Source: Muribaculaceae bacterium (GTDB lineage: Bacteria; Bacteroidota; Bacteroidia; Bacteroidales; Muribaculaceae). From it: a stretch of DNA of 64,000 nt. The position numbers and the translations under genes were made by a program. The first letter of the stretch is position 1. Each line of letters opens with the position of its first letter. Location: NCBI GenBank assembly GCA_017399915.1, contig JAFQAS010000050.1, forward strand, positions 1 to 64,000. Direction: 5' to 3'. Shown here one piece after another: positions 16,669 to 27,317 of the stretch. The notes below the pieces were generated by a model, which was not told where the DNA came from, did no database searches, and saw nothing but the letters and a program-made list of their open reading frames with translations.

Positions 16669-17691
16669 TTAGTGCGCGCTTTGGAATTCTTCGAGGAAGC
16701 GAGCGTCGTTTTCAGAGAACATGCGAAGGTCTTTCACTTGATATTTCAAGTTGGTGATACGCTCAATACCCATACCTAACGCATATCCGCTATATTCTTT
16801 GCTATCGATGCCGCAAGATTCAAGCACGTTGGGGTCGACCATGCCACACCCAAGAATTTCTACCCAACCGGTATGCTTACAGAATGAACAGCCTTTGCCT
16901 CCACAGAGGTTACAAGATATATCCATTTCGGCCGATGGTTCGGTGAATGGGAAGTAGCTTGGACGTAGACGTATTTGAGTGGCAGGGCCAAACATTTCTT
17001 GAGCAAAGTAGAGCAATGTTTGTTTCAAGTCAACAAACGATACGTTTTTGTCTACATAAAGTGCTTCTACTTGGTGGAAGAAACAGTGAGCACGAGCCGA
17101 GATTGCTTCGTTGCGATACACACGACCCGGGCAGATGATGCGGATAGGTGGTTGTGTTTTTTCCATCACACGGCTTTGAACTGAAGAGGTGTGAGTGCGC
17201 AACAACACATCGGCAGGATCGCGTTGAATGAAGAAAGTGTCTTGCATGTCGCGTGCAGGGTGGTCGGCAGGGAAGTTCATTGAAGAGAACACGTGCCAGT
17301 CATCTTCGATTTCAGGACCATCGGCGATAGAGAATCCTAAGCGTGAGAAGATTGAAACTATTTCGTTTCTCACAAGCGACAATGGGTGGCGTGAACCGAG
17401 TTTTATGGGAGAAGCAGTGCGAGAGAGGTCAAGACCGTCGGCAACTGTTTCAACCGATTCCACAGCATCGCGAAGTGCGTTGATTTTGTCGGTTGCGAGA
17501 TTTTTAAGTTCATTTAGAGCTTGTCCCATTGCTTTCTTTTGGTCGGCAGGAACATTTCTGAAGTCATTGAAAAGAAGTGAAACTTCACCTTTTTTGCTCA
17601 AATATTTGATGCGCAATGCTTCAACATCAGCAGCATTGCTTGCGGTAAGGCTTTCGATTTGAGCCTTTAGATTATTTATTTTTTCTAACAT
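16669..17691 (-). CDS. pheS: Phenylalanyl-tRNA synthetase alpha subunit
   Basis: 340 residues, normal length. An N-terminal coiled coil (1-85) that contacts tRNA, then the class II catalytic core: HPLSLV, HVFSSMNFPADHPARDMQDTFF (motif 1/2 region), RTHTSSVQSR, and motif 3 GYALGMGIERI. Charges tRNA-Phe as an alpha2-beta2 enzyme; pheT is not in this window. A TAAATTTG box on the minus strand at 17720-17727 may belong to its promoter. Confidence 0.96.
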   Translation of the reverse strand: MLEKINNLKAQIESLTASNAADVEALRIKYLSKKGEVSLLFNDFRNVPADQKKAMGQALNELKNLATDKINALRDAVESVETVADGLDLSRTASPIKLGSRHPLSLVRNEIVSIFSRLGFSIADGPEIEDDWHVFSSMNFPADHPARDMQDTFFIQRDPADVLLRTHTSSVQSRVMEKTQPPIRIICPGRVYRNEAISARAHCFFHQVEALYVDKNVSFVDLKQTLLYFAQEMFGPATQIRLRPSYFPFTEPSAEMDISCNLCGGKGCSFCKHTGWVEILGCGMVDPNVLESCGIDSKEYSGYALGMGIERITNLKYQVKDLRMFSENDARFLEEFQSAH

Positions 17692-17798
17692 TGCAATGAT
17701 TAGTTATTTTTATTTTGCGCAAATTTACAAAAAAAATAGGTTATAACATCTATTTACAAGCATAATCATTGTATCTTTGTGAAATAAATTTGATTTTT

Positions 17799-18284
17799 AT
17801 GACAATACTATTAGTAATATTAGGCTTAATCTGTTTATTGGTTGGACTCTTAGGGTGTGTTATTCCGGTGCTTCCCGGCCCTCCATTGTCATATGTTGGA
17901 ATATTGTTGATACATTTCACTGACAAATATGAGTTTTCTACACCTTTATTGTTGATATTGTTGGTGTTGACAGTATTGGTAACGGTGCTTGATTATTTGA
18001 TTCCCATGTGGGGAAGCAAGTATTTCGGTGCGAGCAAATGGGGTACCCGTGGAAGTTTTATTGGAACTATTATAGGTTTGTTTTTCCTGCCGTGGGGGCT
18101 TATAATTGGCCCGTTTTTAGGCGCGTTTATAGGCGAATTGATGAATAAAAATACTAAGGGACAAGCATTAAAGTCGGGGCTCGGTTCGGTGTTGGGTCTG
18201 TTGTTTGGCACGGTGTTTAAGTGCGCGTTATGTGGATACATGATTTGGGTTCTAGTCGCTGAAATATGGGATAAGCTATGGTAG
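17799..18284 (+). CDS. DUF456 membrane protein
   Basis: 161 residues from ATG 17799. The reading frame is open further upstream to 17769, but a TATCTTTG promoter box at 17772-17779 makes the later start more likely. Three or four hydrophobic segments; the family marks are CVIPVLPGPPLSYVG and the glycine-rich MWGSKYFGASKWGTRGSFIGTIIG / GPFLGAFIGELM helices resembling glycine zippers. Function unknown. Its stop overlaps the tilS start. Confidence 0.85.
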   Translation: MTILLVILGLICLLVGLLGCVIPVLPGPPLSYVGILLIHFTDKYEFSTPLLLILLVLTVLVTVLDYLIPMWGSKYFGASKWGTRGSFIGTIIGLFFLPWGLIIGPFLGAFIGELMNKNTKGQALKSGLGSVLGLLFGTVFKCALCGYMIWVLVAEIWDKLW

Positions 18285-19660
18285 AGCAAACGCAATGTCA
18301 TATTATGGAATTGCAGGTGCACGAAAATATATGCCGCTATAATTTGCTAAATGACTCTCAGAGTGTGATAGTGGCATTGAGTGGCGGAGCCGACTCTGTG
18401 GCGTTGCTAAGTGTATTAGTCAGCTTGGGTTATCGTTGTGTGGCCGCTCATTGCAATTTCCATTTGCGAGGAGATGAGTCGAATAGAGATGAGTCTCACG
18501 CAGTGGCATTGGCTCAACAAATGGGCTTGAAATGTGAGGTGACGCATTTTGATGTGTCGGCTTATGAATCACAATATGGAGTGTCTACCGAAATGGCTTG
18601 CCGTGAGTTGAGATATGAATGGTTTGAGCAGTTGCGACAAAAGTATGATGCTCAAGCTGTTGCTGTGGCGCATCATCGTGATGACGATGTGGAAACAATG
18701 TTTTTGAATCTCTTGCGAGGAAGTGGAATAGCGGGTGCAGCCGGAATGAAATGGAAAAACGGATATGTGGTGCGACCAATGCTCAATTTATCGCGAATGA
18801 ATATTGAGGAATATATAAGCTCTAAGGGATTGTCTTATGTAATAGATAGCACTAATCTTGAAAATGAATATAAACGAAATCGCTTGCGCAATGAGGTGTT
18901 GCCGGTGTTGAATAAATATTTTCCCGGAGCCGATGAAATGTTAGCTAAGTCATTGAGCCATTTGAAGGAACATCGTGCGATTTACTACAATGCGATTGAC
19001 GAAGCGATTATGCGGTATAAGCAAGATGATGTGATAAAGTTGTCGGAGCTAATAGCTGAATATGTGTCGCCTACAACATTGTTGTTTGAGATATTAAACC
19101 CATTAGGATTTAACATCTCGCAAGTAGAAAATATTATAAAGGCCGTTGACGATACCGGGCGAAAATTTTATGCCTCTCAATGGATTGCAGTTGTGAATAG
19201 GGGAGACTTGTTGCTAACTCCCAATGATGCTTTTTCGAGAGCCGAAGAGGTGTTTGTGATAGATTTAAGTGAATTAAAAAGAGAGAAAAGGACGCTTGAC
19301 CTATCGCATTTGCCGTTGAAATTGCGTGTGAATTTAATTACACTCGATGAATTCTCTCCGGTGAAAGATGGAACTGAGATATATTTAGATGCGAACGCAT
19401 TGGATTTATCGTCAAAGTTGGTACTTCGCCGATGGCGTGAAGGTGATCGGATTGCTCCATTTGGAATGAAAGGTACGAAAAAAATAAGTGATATCTTTAG
19501 TGATGCGAAACTCTCATTGGCGCAAAAAAACGATATGTGGATATTGGAGCATAATGGCTCTATATTGTGGGTTGTCGGGCTTAGAGCATCACGACATTTT
19601 GCAATAAATGACGCAACTACACATATTTTGTGTATTAAAAACTTGCAAAGCGGATATTAA
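18278..19660 (+). CDS. tilS: tRNA(Ile)-lysidine synthetase
   Basis: 460 residues. It modifies C34 of tRNA-Ile(CAU) to lysidine, so that AUA is read as Ile. The PP-loop SGGADSVALL lies at residues 34-43, followed by AAHCNFHLRGDES, VAVAHHRDDDVETMF and the C-terminal TilS domain (LVLRRWREGDRIAPFGMKGTKKISDIFSDAK). The start overlaps the preceding stop by seven bases; Met at 18305 is an alternative. Confidence 0.95.
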   Translation: MVEQTQCHIMELQVHENICRYNLLNDSQSVIVALSGGADSVALLSVLVSLGYRCVAAHCNFHLRGDESNRDESHAVALAQQMGLKCEVTHFDVSAYESQYGVSTEMACRELRYEWFEQLRQKYDAQAVAVAHHRDDDVETMFLNLLRGSGIAGAAGMKWKNGYVVRPMLNLSRMNIEEYISSKGLSYVIDSTNLENEYKRNRLRNEVLPVLNKYFPGADEMLAKSLSHLKEHRAIYYNAIDEAIMRYKQDDVIKLSELIAEYVSPTTLLFEILNPLGFNISQVENIIKAVDDTGRKFYASQWIAVVNRGDLLLTPNDAFSRAEEVFVIDLSELKREKRTLDLSHLPLKLRVNLITLDEFSPVKDGTEIYLDANALDLSSKLVLRRWREGDRIAPFGMKGTKKISDIFSDAKLSLAQKNDMWILEHNGSILWVVGLRASRHFAINDATTHILCIKNLQSGY

Positions 19661-19673
19661 AATCTTAAATTTG
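19643..19673 (+). promoter_or_regulatory. Promoter of the SEL1-repeat gene
   Basis: TTG (19643-19645), a 20-base spacer and TAAATTTG (19666-19673). The -33 box lies inside the last codons of tilS. Start of the SEL1 gene is 76 bases downstream. Confidence 0.65.
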
Positions 19674-19749
19674 CATGGCTAAAAATGTGAGTTTGGCTAC
19701 GATTTAAAAACGATTAATAAATAAAAGGTTTAATCCTTAATCAGTATAT

Positions 19750-21354
19750 ATGATGAAACGTATTAAATTGACAGTATTGTTGTGCGTTGCAATGTTTGGA
19801 GCAGGGCAAATTTTGGCATCAAATAGTGATAATGCATCACAATATGCCGAAGCTTATAAAGCAATTTGTGATTCAACAATAAAAAATGATAAGGTAGCAG
19901 TGGCAGTTTTGTCAGATTTGGCCGATAAGGACTATCCCCAAGCTGTTGCCGCTATGGGACTTGTATATCGTGATGGTATATCAGTGCCCCCTGACTATGA
20001 CAAAGCAAAAGCATATTATAATAAAGCGATTAATTTAGGGGTAACCGGATTAGACTGCTATTTGCGTGATTGTGATAAACGTAAAGCTTATGCTACTCGA
20101 ATAAACCAAATAAGACAAGGAGTGAAGAACGGAGACGCAAAGGCTTGTGGCGATTTGGGCTGGTGTTATGCAAATGGTGTGGTGGTTTATTTTGATAATG
20201 AGCGAGCTGTTGAATGTTTCAAACTTGGCGCTGAAAAGAACGATCCGCAATCAATGTATGAATTAGGTATTCGTTATTTTATCGGTTATGGAGTGGAACA
20301 AGATATCAATAAGGCAGTAAAATTAATGGAAAAAGCCGCTAAAGGAGGAAATGCCGATGCTCAATATCAAATGGCGTTGATGAATGATGAAGCTACACCA
20401 ATTGCAAAAAATGATGCTGTTGCAGTAGCATGGTATGATAAAGCAATGGCTCAAAATCATGCCGATGCGCTATATAATGGAGGATTGCAGTATCTAAACG
20501 GATCATTGCGCACTGCAAATAAGGCAAAAGCAATGGAATGTTTGCTCAAATCATCAAATTTGGGTAATGCAAATGCCGCCTATCTTATAGGGACACTATA
20601 TTGCCAAGGAAAGGTAGTGAGCGCTGATTTTCAAAAGGCATTGAAATATTTTCAATTAGCATATTTTCGAGGATATGACTTAGCTGCAGTGGAGGCCGGA
20701 AAAGTGTGTATGCTTATCAATAACAAAGCGAAAGCAAAAGAGTGGTTTGATAAGGCTGCGAAACAAGGTATTAATCAAGGAGAATATTATAGTTATGTGA
20801 TAAATAATACCACCGACATTAAAGCGCTTGAAAAGAAATCAAAAGATGGTGACGTTGAAGCGACTAAGTTATTGGCAGTGTGCTATCACGAAGGTTTTGG
20901 TGTAAAAAAAGATGATAAAAAAGCGTTTAATTATATGAAAAAAGCTGCTGATGAAAATCGCGATGCTTGCTATCAATTAGCTCAATATTATGTGAATGGT
21001 ATTGGAGTTAAAAAGGATTATAAAAAGGCTGTTGAATATTTCAAGAAATATGATAACTTGTGTGCCGAAATTGCGATATATAGCAATGCAAAAACTCATC
21101 AAGAACAATTGTCGGCCTATCGTAAAGCCGCTGCCGGAGGCAATGCCGAAGCTTATTTCATGTTGTATTTGTGCTATGAAAACGGTTGTGGAGTTGAGGC
21201 AAACGAACATATGGCGCATCAAATGCTTGTGAACTCAGCTTCGTTAGGTCATGAAATGGCTCAACGAAAAGTTGCTGCTTATTGGTCGGCTAAAAATGAT
21301 AGTTTCTCGGCAGTGAAAGCTGACTATTGGAACGCAAAATATCAAGGTAAATAA
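19750..21354 (+). CDS. Exported SEL1-repeat protein
   Basis: 534 residues with a signal peptide (1-24, ILAS). At least ten SEL1 repeats fill the mature chain, each about 36 residues, for example AVAAMGLVYRDGISVPPDYDKA, SMYELGIRYFIGYGVEQDINKA, ATKLLAVCYHEGFGVKKDDKKA and ACYQLAQYYVNGIGVKKDYKKA. SEL1 solenoids serve as protein-binding scaffolds. It stands alone between its own promoter and terminator. Partner unknown. Confidence 0.88.
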   Translation: MMKRIKLTVLLCVAMFGAGQILASNSDNASQYAEAYKAICDSTIKNDKVAVAVLSDLADKDYPQAVAAMGLVYRDGISVPPDYDKAKAYYNKAINLGVTGLDCYLRDCDKRKAYATRINQIRQGVKNGDAKACGDLGWCYANGVVVYFDNERAVECFKLGAEKNDPQSMYELGIRYFIGYGVEQDINKAVKLMEKAAKGGNADAQYQMALMNDEATPIAKNDAVAVAWYDKAMAQNHADALYNGGLQYLNGSLRTANKAKAMECLLKSSNLGNANAAYLIGTLYCQGKVVSADFQKALKYFQLAYFRGYDLAAVEAGKVCMLINNKAKAKEWFDKAAKQGINQGEYYSYVINNTTDIKALEKKSKDGDVEATKLLAVCYHEGFGVKKDDKKAFNYMKKAADENRDACYQLAQYYVNGIGVKKDYKKAVEYFKKYDNLCAEIAIYSNAKTHQEQLSAYRKAAAGGNAEAYFMLYLCYENGCGVEANEHMAHQMLVNSASLGHEMAQRKVAAYWSAKNDSFSAVKADYWNAKYQGK

Positions 21355-21380
21355 GAATACAAGATATAAAACCTCATATG

Positions 21381-21412
21381 GGAGCTGTGTGAATATGCAC
21401 GGCTCCTTTTTT
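21381..21412 (+). terminator. Terminator of the SEL1-repeat gene
   Basis: GGAGC and GTG pair with GGCTCC and CAC around a short loop, then TTTTTT. Confidence 0.8.
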
Positions 21413-21442
21413 ATTGGTTGAAAAGAGTGGAGATGTTACCAC

Positions 21443-21474
21443 AAAAAAAGCGATGTGTAATTGACACATCGCTT
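21443..21474 (-). terminator. Terminator of rho
   Basis: Perfect 11-base stem (AAGCGATGTGT/ACACATCGCTT) followed on the minus strand by a T run. It lies 28 bases past the rho stop. Confidence 0.85.
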
Positions 21475-21501
21475 ATATCTTTTGATAGAGGATTGACTGG
21501 A

Positions 21502-23559
<2,058 letters not shown>

Positions 23560-23747
23560 ACAAGAATAAAAAGGATTATTTTCTTATTTTATCGACATGG
23601 CACAATATGCTCACATACACATCTTTGCACACTTGTCGTTAAAAATATTTATTAGCTAAAATTTAAATGGGATAAAATCTGTTTGTTATTTTAGAGAAAT
23701 ATGCCACGATTGGCTTTAACAAACGATTTCGCTCTACGAAAACGTTG

Positions 23748-23779
23748 CAAAGATACCTCGCATTTATTAAAAAAACAAA
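23748..23779 (-). promoter_or_regulatory. Promoter of rho; leader region 23560-23745
   Basis: On the minus strand TTTG (23779-23776), 20 bases, then TATCTTTG (23755-23748). Predicted start near 23742 leaves a leader of about 180 bases with no reading frame of note. The remaining sequence to 23919 holds an imperfect hairpin (TTTCCC/GGGAAA near 23842-23866) and nothing else recognised. Confidence 0.7.
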
Positions 23780-23919
23780 TTTTACAACAAAAATGTTTAT
23801 TTATTCCCAATTTTAACCAATTTCGCCCAAAATTGTCAACTTTCCCTTGTCGCATAGAAAGGGAAAATAGGGGTTTATGACAATTTTAGGCATTTTAAAC
23901 GAACAGGAGAATGAAATAA

Positions 23920-24705
23920 ATGCAAAATGTTTTATCTTTGTATGTAATGAATAATCATTGTCCTATATATAACCCGGTTGAAGGTTCCTCTACGATAGCA
24001 ATATTTATTCATGGCATCGTGGAAAGCCCGAATCAATTTCTCCCATTGATGAATGAGGTGAGAGGTCTTGGTGTGGCAGTGGCATCATTGTTGTTGCCCG
24101 GTCATGGTGGTAGTGGAGAGGATTTTGCGCGAAGTAACAAACGTGAATGGGTGGAATGGGTAAAGAATGAGGTTGATAGGTATAGGTCAATATACAGCAA
24201 AATAATATTGGTAGGCCATTCGATGGGAGGGTTGTTGTCGATACTCAACTATACTAATTGTGCAGATAAAATTGAGGGCATTATTGCCATTGATACTCCG
24301 TTGAGAGTGAGGGTGAAATTACAAGCAATAAAAAACTATTTGAAGATAGGGCTGAAATTGAGGTTGGCAGAAGATGATTCGGCACAAGTTTTATTACAAA
24401 CAAAAGGGGTAGATGATTGTTCGATATTCACATATATGCGATGGTTGCCACGAATGATTGATTTATATCACTTGATGCGAGAAACAAAGCGTAAACTTCG
24501 ACAAGTAGCAGTGCCGATTCTCGCGATTCAAGCCCGTCGCGATGAGGTTGTTAGTCTTAAAAGTGTGAAGATTTTTGAACAATCTATTTCGCCTGAATAT
24601 CTTGAAGTGTTGTGGCTTAACGATTCTACCCACTTCGCCGTCTCAAAAAACGATACCGAGAAATATTATTCAAGAATAAAGGCGTTTTGTTCCAAAATAG
24701 GTTAA
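23920..24705 (+). CDS. Alpha/beta hydrolase
   Basis: 261 residues. The oxyanion strand IAIFIHGIVESP, the nucleophile elbow LVGHSMGG (Ser in GHSMG), the Asp in AIQARRDEVVS and a His in LNDSTHFAVSK give a complete catalytic triad of the carboxylesterase/monoglyceride-lipase type. Substrate unknown. An internal Met at 23947 (MNNHCP) is an alternative start; TATCTTTG at 23933-23940 would favour it, but no matching -33 box is present. Confidence 0.85.
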   Translation: MQNVLSLYVMNNHCPIYNPVEGSSTIAIFIHGIVESPNQFLPLMNEVRGLGVAVASLLLPGHGGSGEDFARSNKREWVEWVKNEVDRYRSIYSKIILVGHSMGGLLSILNYTNCADKIEGIIAIDTPLRVRVKLQAIKNYLKIGLKLRLAEDDSAQVLLQTKGVDDCSIFTYMRWLPRMIDLYHLMRETKRKLRQVAVPILAIQARRDEVVSLKSVKIFEQSISPEYLEVLWLNDSTHFAVSKNDTEKYYSRIKAFCSKIG

Positions 24706-24767
24706 AAGGGTAGAAAAAACTATTGATGGATTTAAGGTAAGTAAAATGGTTAGTTATAAAGATTATC

Positions 24768-25289
24768 ATGAAAAAAACAAAAAGAATAACAAAGGGACAA
24801 ATTTGGATAAATATTATTGTTTTTATAATGGGAGTGCTTTTTTTTATACTCCGATCAATAGATGAAAATAATAAAGAGAAGTTATATGACGAAATGGTAA
24901 AGGAATATTTTTCAAAAGCTGATTACTATTTTGAAGGTGATTTAGTAGAAAAAACTTTTTTATATAACTTTAGAGGAAATGAATTCGAAGCTTGTAACGT
25001 ATATCTAATAAAAATGAAAGTGGATTCAGCCTTCATTGGAAAAAACTTGCGATCAAAAGGGGATCCATTTGTTGGAATTTATTCTCCCAAAGATGGTTAT
25101 GTGTATTTTGAATCAGGATTATATCTTTCAAAGGAAGATTATCAGAAATACAATCCGATAAGTATAGTATTATCATCTAAAACTGAAAATGTCCACCTGT
25201 CAGGTGGTTATGAGCATCGAATACGCATTCAAACAAAATTTGAAAAGCCATTCTCAGATATTGATACAATTGGTTGCATAATCTTTTAG
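24768..25289 (+). CDS. Hypothetical single-pass membrane protein
   Basis: 173 residues. A basic N-terminus (KKTKRITKGQ) precedes one hydrophobic helix (about 12-28, WINIIVFIMGVLFFILR). The rest is a soluble domain, probably outside the membrane, with strands such as VYLIKMKVDS and DGYVYFESGLYLS. No family recognised. Lower GC than its neighbours. Confidence 0.65.
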   Translation: MKKTKRITKGQIWINIIVFIMGVLFFILRSIDENNKEKLYDEMVKEYFSKADYYFEGDLVEKTFLYNFRGNEFEACNVYLIKMKVDSAFIGKNLRSKGDPFVGIYSPKDGYVYFESGLYLSKEDYQKYNPISIVLSSKTENVHLSGGYEHRIRIQTKFEKPFSDIDTIGCIIF

Positions 25290-25386
25290 CAAAAAATAGA
25301 AATTGAATTATATGCTTTAAGTATATTGACTAATAAGCCTATATTTGCTAAATTAGTGAATCGTAAAACATAAATAAGATAATATC

Positions 25387-25653
25387 ATGAGCGATGATGC
25401 TATGGGAGTATTAAATCCTCCCAATAAGAAAAAACAAGAAAATGAAGACCCTATCGAAGCCTACGATAATGGATATGATGATGGTTATGATGACGGATAT
25501 GAAGATGGGTCAACCGGCAAAAAGCACGGAAAAAGTTTTGATGATATGTGCGAATACGATGGCGATAACGAAATCGACTATCAAGAAGGTTATGAAGACG
25601 GCTATGAAGACGGCCGAGATGACTATGTCGATGATGAAGATTGGACCGAGTAA
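25387..25653 (+). CDS. Small acidic protein with Gly-Tyr-Asp repeats
   Basis: 88 residues, no signal peptide. Two blocks repeat the unit (D/E)GY(D/E)DGY: YDNGYDDGYDDGYEDG (27-42) and YQEGYEDGYEDGRDDY (66-81). The sequence is strongly acidic and probably disordered or calcium binding. A TATATTTG box at 25340-25347 could be its promoter. No family recognised with certainty. Confidence 0.65.
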   Translation: MSDDAMGVLNPPNKKKQENEDPIEAYDNGYDDGYDDGYEDGSTGKKHGKSFDDMCEYDGDNEIDYQEGYEDGYEDGRDDYVDDEDWTE

Positions 25654-25759
25654 GAGCGTAAAATATATGGGATTATTGTAGATTATTTGTTGTTAGGGTT
25701 GGTGAGGCTTAAATGTGTTGTTGTCAGTGATTCGTTTTTTTGTTGACTGAGATATACAA

Positions 25760-25803
25760 AAAATGTAATATCACAAAGGAGAGCCGTTTGACTCTCCTTT
25801 GTG
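25760..25803 (-). terminator. Terminator of tRNA-Arg
   Basis: CACAAAGGAGAG pairs perfectly with CTCTCCTTTGTG (12 bases), followed on the minus strand by an AT stretch with TTTTTT. The stem touches the last two bases of the tRNA. Confidence 0.8.
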
Positions 25804-25875
25804 ATCCAGGCGGGATTCGAACCCACGACCCACAGCTTAGAAGGCTGTTGCTCTATCCAGCTGAGCTACTGGACC
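25802..25875 (-). tRNA. tRNA-Arg (anticodon TCT)
   Basis: 74 bases. Acceptor GGTCCAG pairs with CTGGATC, D arm GCTC/GAGC, anticodon loop CTTCTAA (TCT, reads AGA/AGG), T arm with GGTTCGAATCC. CCA is not encoded. Confidence 0.95.
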
Positions 25876-25963
25876 TACCTTGTTTTTTGAGCCTTTGTGG
25901 CTCGTGCAATATTGAATTGCGAGTGCAAAGTTAATGAATTCTTTTTATTTTGCCAAATAGCTG

Positions 25964-26848
25964 TTAATTTAAGCTGTCAAGTACTTGACGAATTTTTTCG
26001 TAAGTGGTGATTCGTGTTGGTACTAATGGCAAACGAAGCTCGTTTTCAATGAAGCCCATTGCATTGAGCAAGCATTTCACTCCGGCAGGGTTTCCGTCAA
26101 CGAAAAGCAAGCTGAACAGTTCGGTGAATCGGTGGTGAATCAATAATGCTTTTTCGAAGTCGCCATTGAGGGCAAGTCGTACCATTTTTGAGAATTCTTT
26201 TGGGAATGCGTTGCCGATAACCGAGATAACACCCACAGCGCCAAGTGTGATGAGTGGGAATGTGATACCATCGTCGCCCGAGATTACCATGAAGTCTTCA
26301 TCTTTGTTTTTGATGATGTCGTCCATTTGAGTGATGTTGCCCGACGCTTCTTTCACGCCTATGATGTTTTTGTGGTCGCGAGCGAGACGAAGAGTCGTTT
26401 CGGCAGTCATGTTTACACCTGTGCGACCTGGTACATTGTAAAGGATCACCGGGATAGGGGAAGCCTTGGCAATGGCGCTATAGTGTTGATATATGCCTTC
26501 TTGTGAAGGTTTGTTGTAGTAGGGCACAACCGAAAGCACTGCGCTGAAAGGAGTGAGGTCGGAAGTGGTCAACTCTTCAACGAGAGCCATTGTGTTGTTT
26601 CCTCCAATGCCGATAACGAGAGGCACGCGTTCAGCTACGCGTTCAACGATGAAATCGCGCACTTGGCGTTTTTCGTCGGCCGAAAGTGTAGCGGTTTCGG
26701 CAGTAGTGCCGAGTACAACGAGGTAGTCGACCCCGTTTTTTATTTGATATTCGAGCAATCGAGCAAGAGCGTCGAAGTCGATGGTTTTGTCTTCTTTAAA
26801 AGGGGTGATAAGTGCTACCCCCATGCCTTTTAGGTTTATACGAGCCAT
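25964..26848 (-). CDS. dapA: 4-hydroxy-tetrahydrodipicolinate synthase
   Basis: 294 residues. It condenses pyruvate with aspartate semialdehyde at the first step of the lysine/diaminopimelate branch. Signatures: GVALITPFKED, LGTTAETATLS, the active-site Tyr in LYNVPGRTG, and the Schiff-base Lys in GVKEASGN. The gene stands alone with its own promoter. Confidence 0.96.
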   Translation of the reverse strand: MARINLKGMGVALITPFKEDKTIDFDALARLLEYQIKNGVDYLVVLGTTAETATLSADEKRQVRDFIVERVAERVPLVIGIGGNNTMALVEELTTSDLTPFSAVLSVVPYYNKPSQEGIYQHYSAIAKASPIPVILYNVPGRTGVNMTAETTLRLARDHKNIIGVKEASGNITQMDDIIKNKDEDFMVISGDDGITFPLITLGAVGVISVIGNAFPKEFSKMVRLALNGDFEKALLIHHRFTELFSLLFVDGNPAGVKCLLNAMGFIENELRLPLVPTRITTYEKIRQVLDSLN

Positions 26849-26878
26849 ATAATTGTATGTGTATATTCTTTAAGAATG

Positions 26879-26910
26879 CAAAGTTATGAATAATAAGTTA
26901 CCTCTACAAA
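26879..26910 (-). promoter_or_regulatory. Promoter of dapA
   Basis: On the minus strand TTTG (26910-26907), a 20-base spacer and TAACTTTG (26886-26879), 31 bases before the start. Confidence 0.7.
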
Positions 26911-27007
26911 TAATCAAGGCAAAACGTGGTTCAAAAACTGAAAAATTGAACTCCATGACGGCTTATCGTGTTATTATTTCACAGTATTTAATATAATATA
27001 TAGGGAT

Positions 27008-27310
27008 ATGAAAAAGTTTGATGAAATTATTAGTGATGCTCGTCCAACGGTTGTTGATTTTTATGCTACATGGTGTGGGCCATGCACTCGACAAATGCCC
27101 ATAATCGATAATTTTAAGCGAAAGATGGGCGATGAGGTGAATGTGTTGAAAGTAGATATCGATCAAGAACGGGAATTGACCGATAGATATCGTATTCAAT
27201 CAGTGCCTACGATTTTGATATTTAAAAATGGAGAGGTAGTGTGGCGTGCCAGCGGTATTCAATCGCATACCGACTTAATGGTAGCTCTCAATGGGATTGA
27301 ATGGCGATAG
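27008..27310 (+). CDS. Thioredoxin
   Basis: 100 residues. Active site ATWCGPC in the normal place, followed by the cis-proline strand VPTILIFKNGE. Reduces disulfides in the cytoplasm (no signal peptide). Slightly shorter than TrxA. It converges with the transporter gene, 7 bases apart. Confidence 0.93.
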   Translation: MKKFDEIISDARPTVVDFYATWCGPCTRQMPIIDNFKRKMGDEVNVLKVDIDQERELTDRYRIQSVPTILIFKNGEVVWRASGIQSHTDLMVALNGIEWR

Positions 27311-27317
27311 CGCTATC

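Noticed and set aside
23933..23940. TATCTTTG as promoter of the alpha/beta hydrolase gene
   Set aside because: No -33 box at the required distance and it would lie inside the frame from 23920; kept only as a remark about the start.
25740..25934. Plus-strand frame of 64 codons over the tRNA
   Set aside because: It is the reverse of tRNA-Arg and its terminator.
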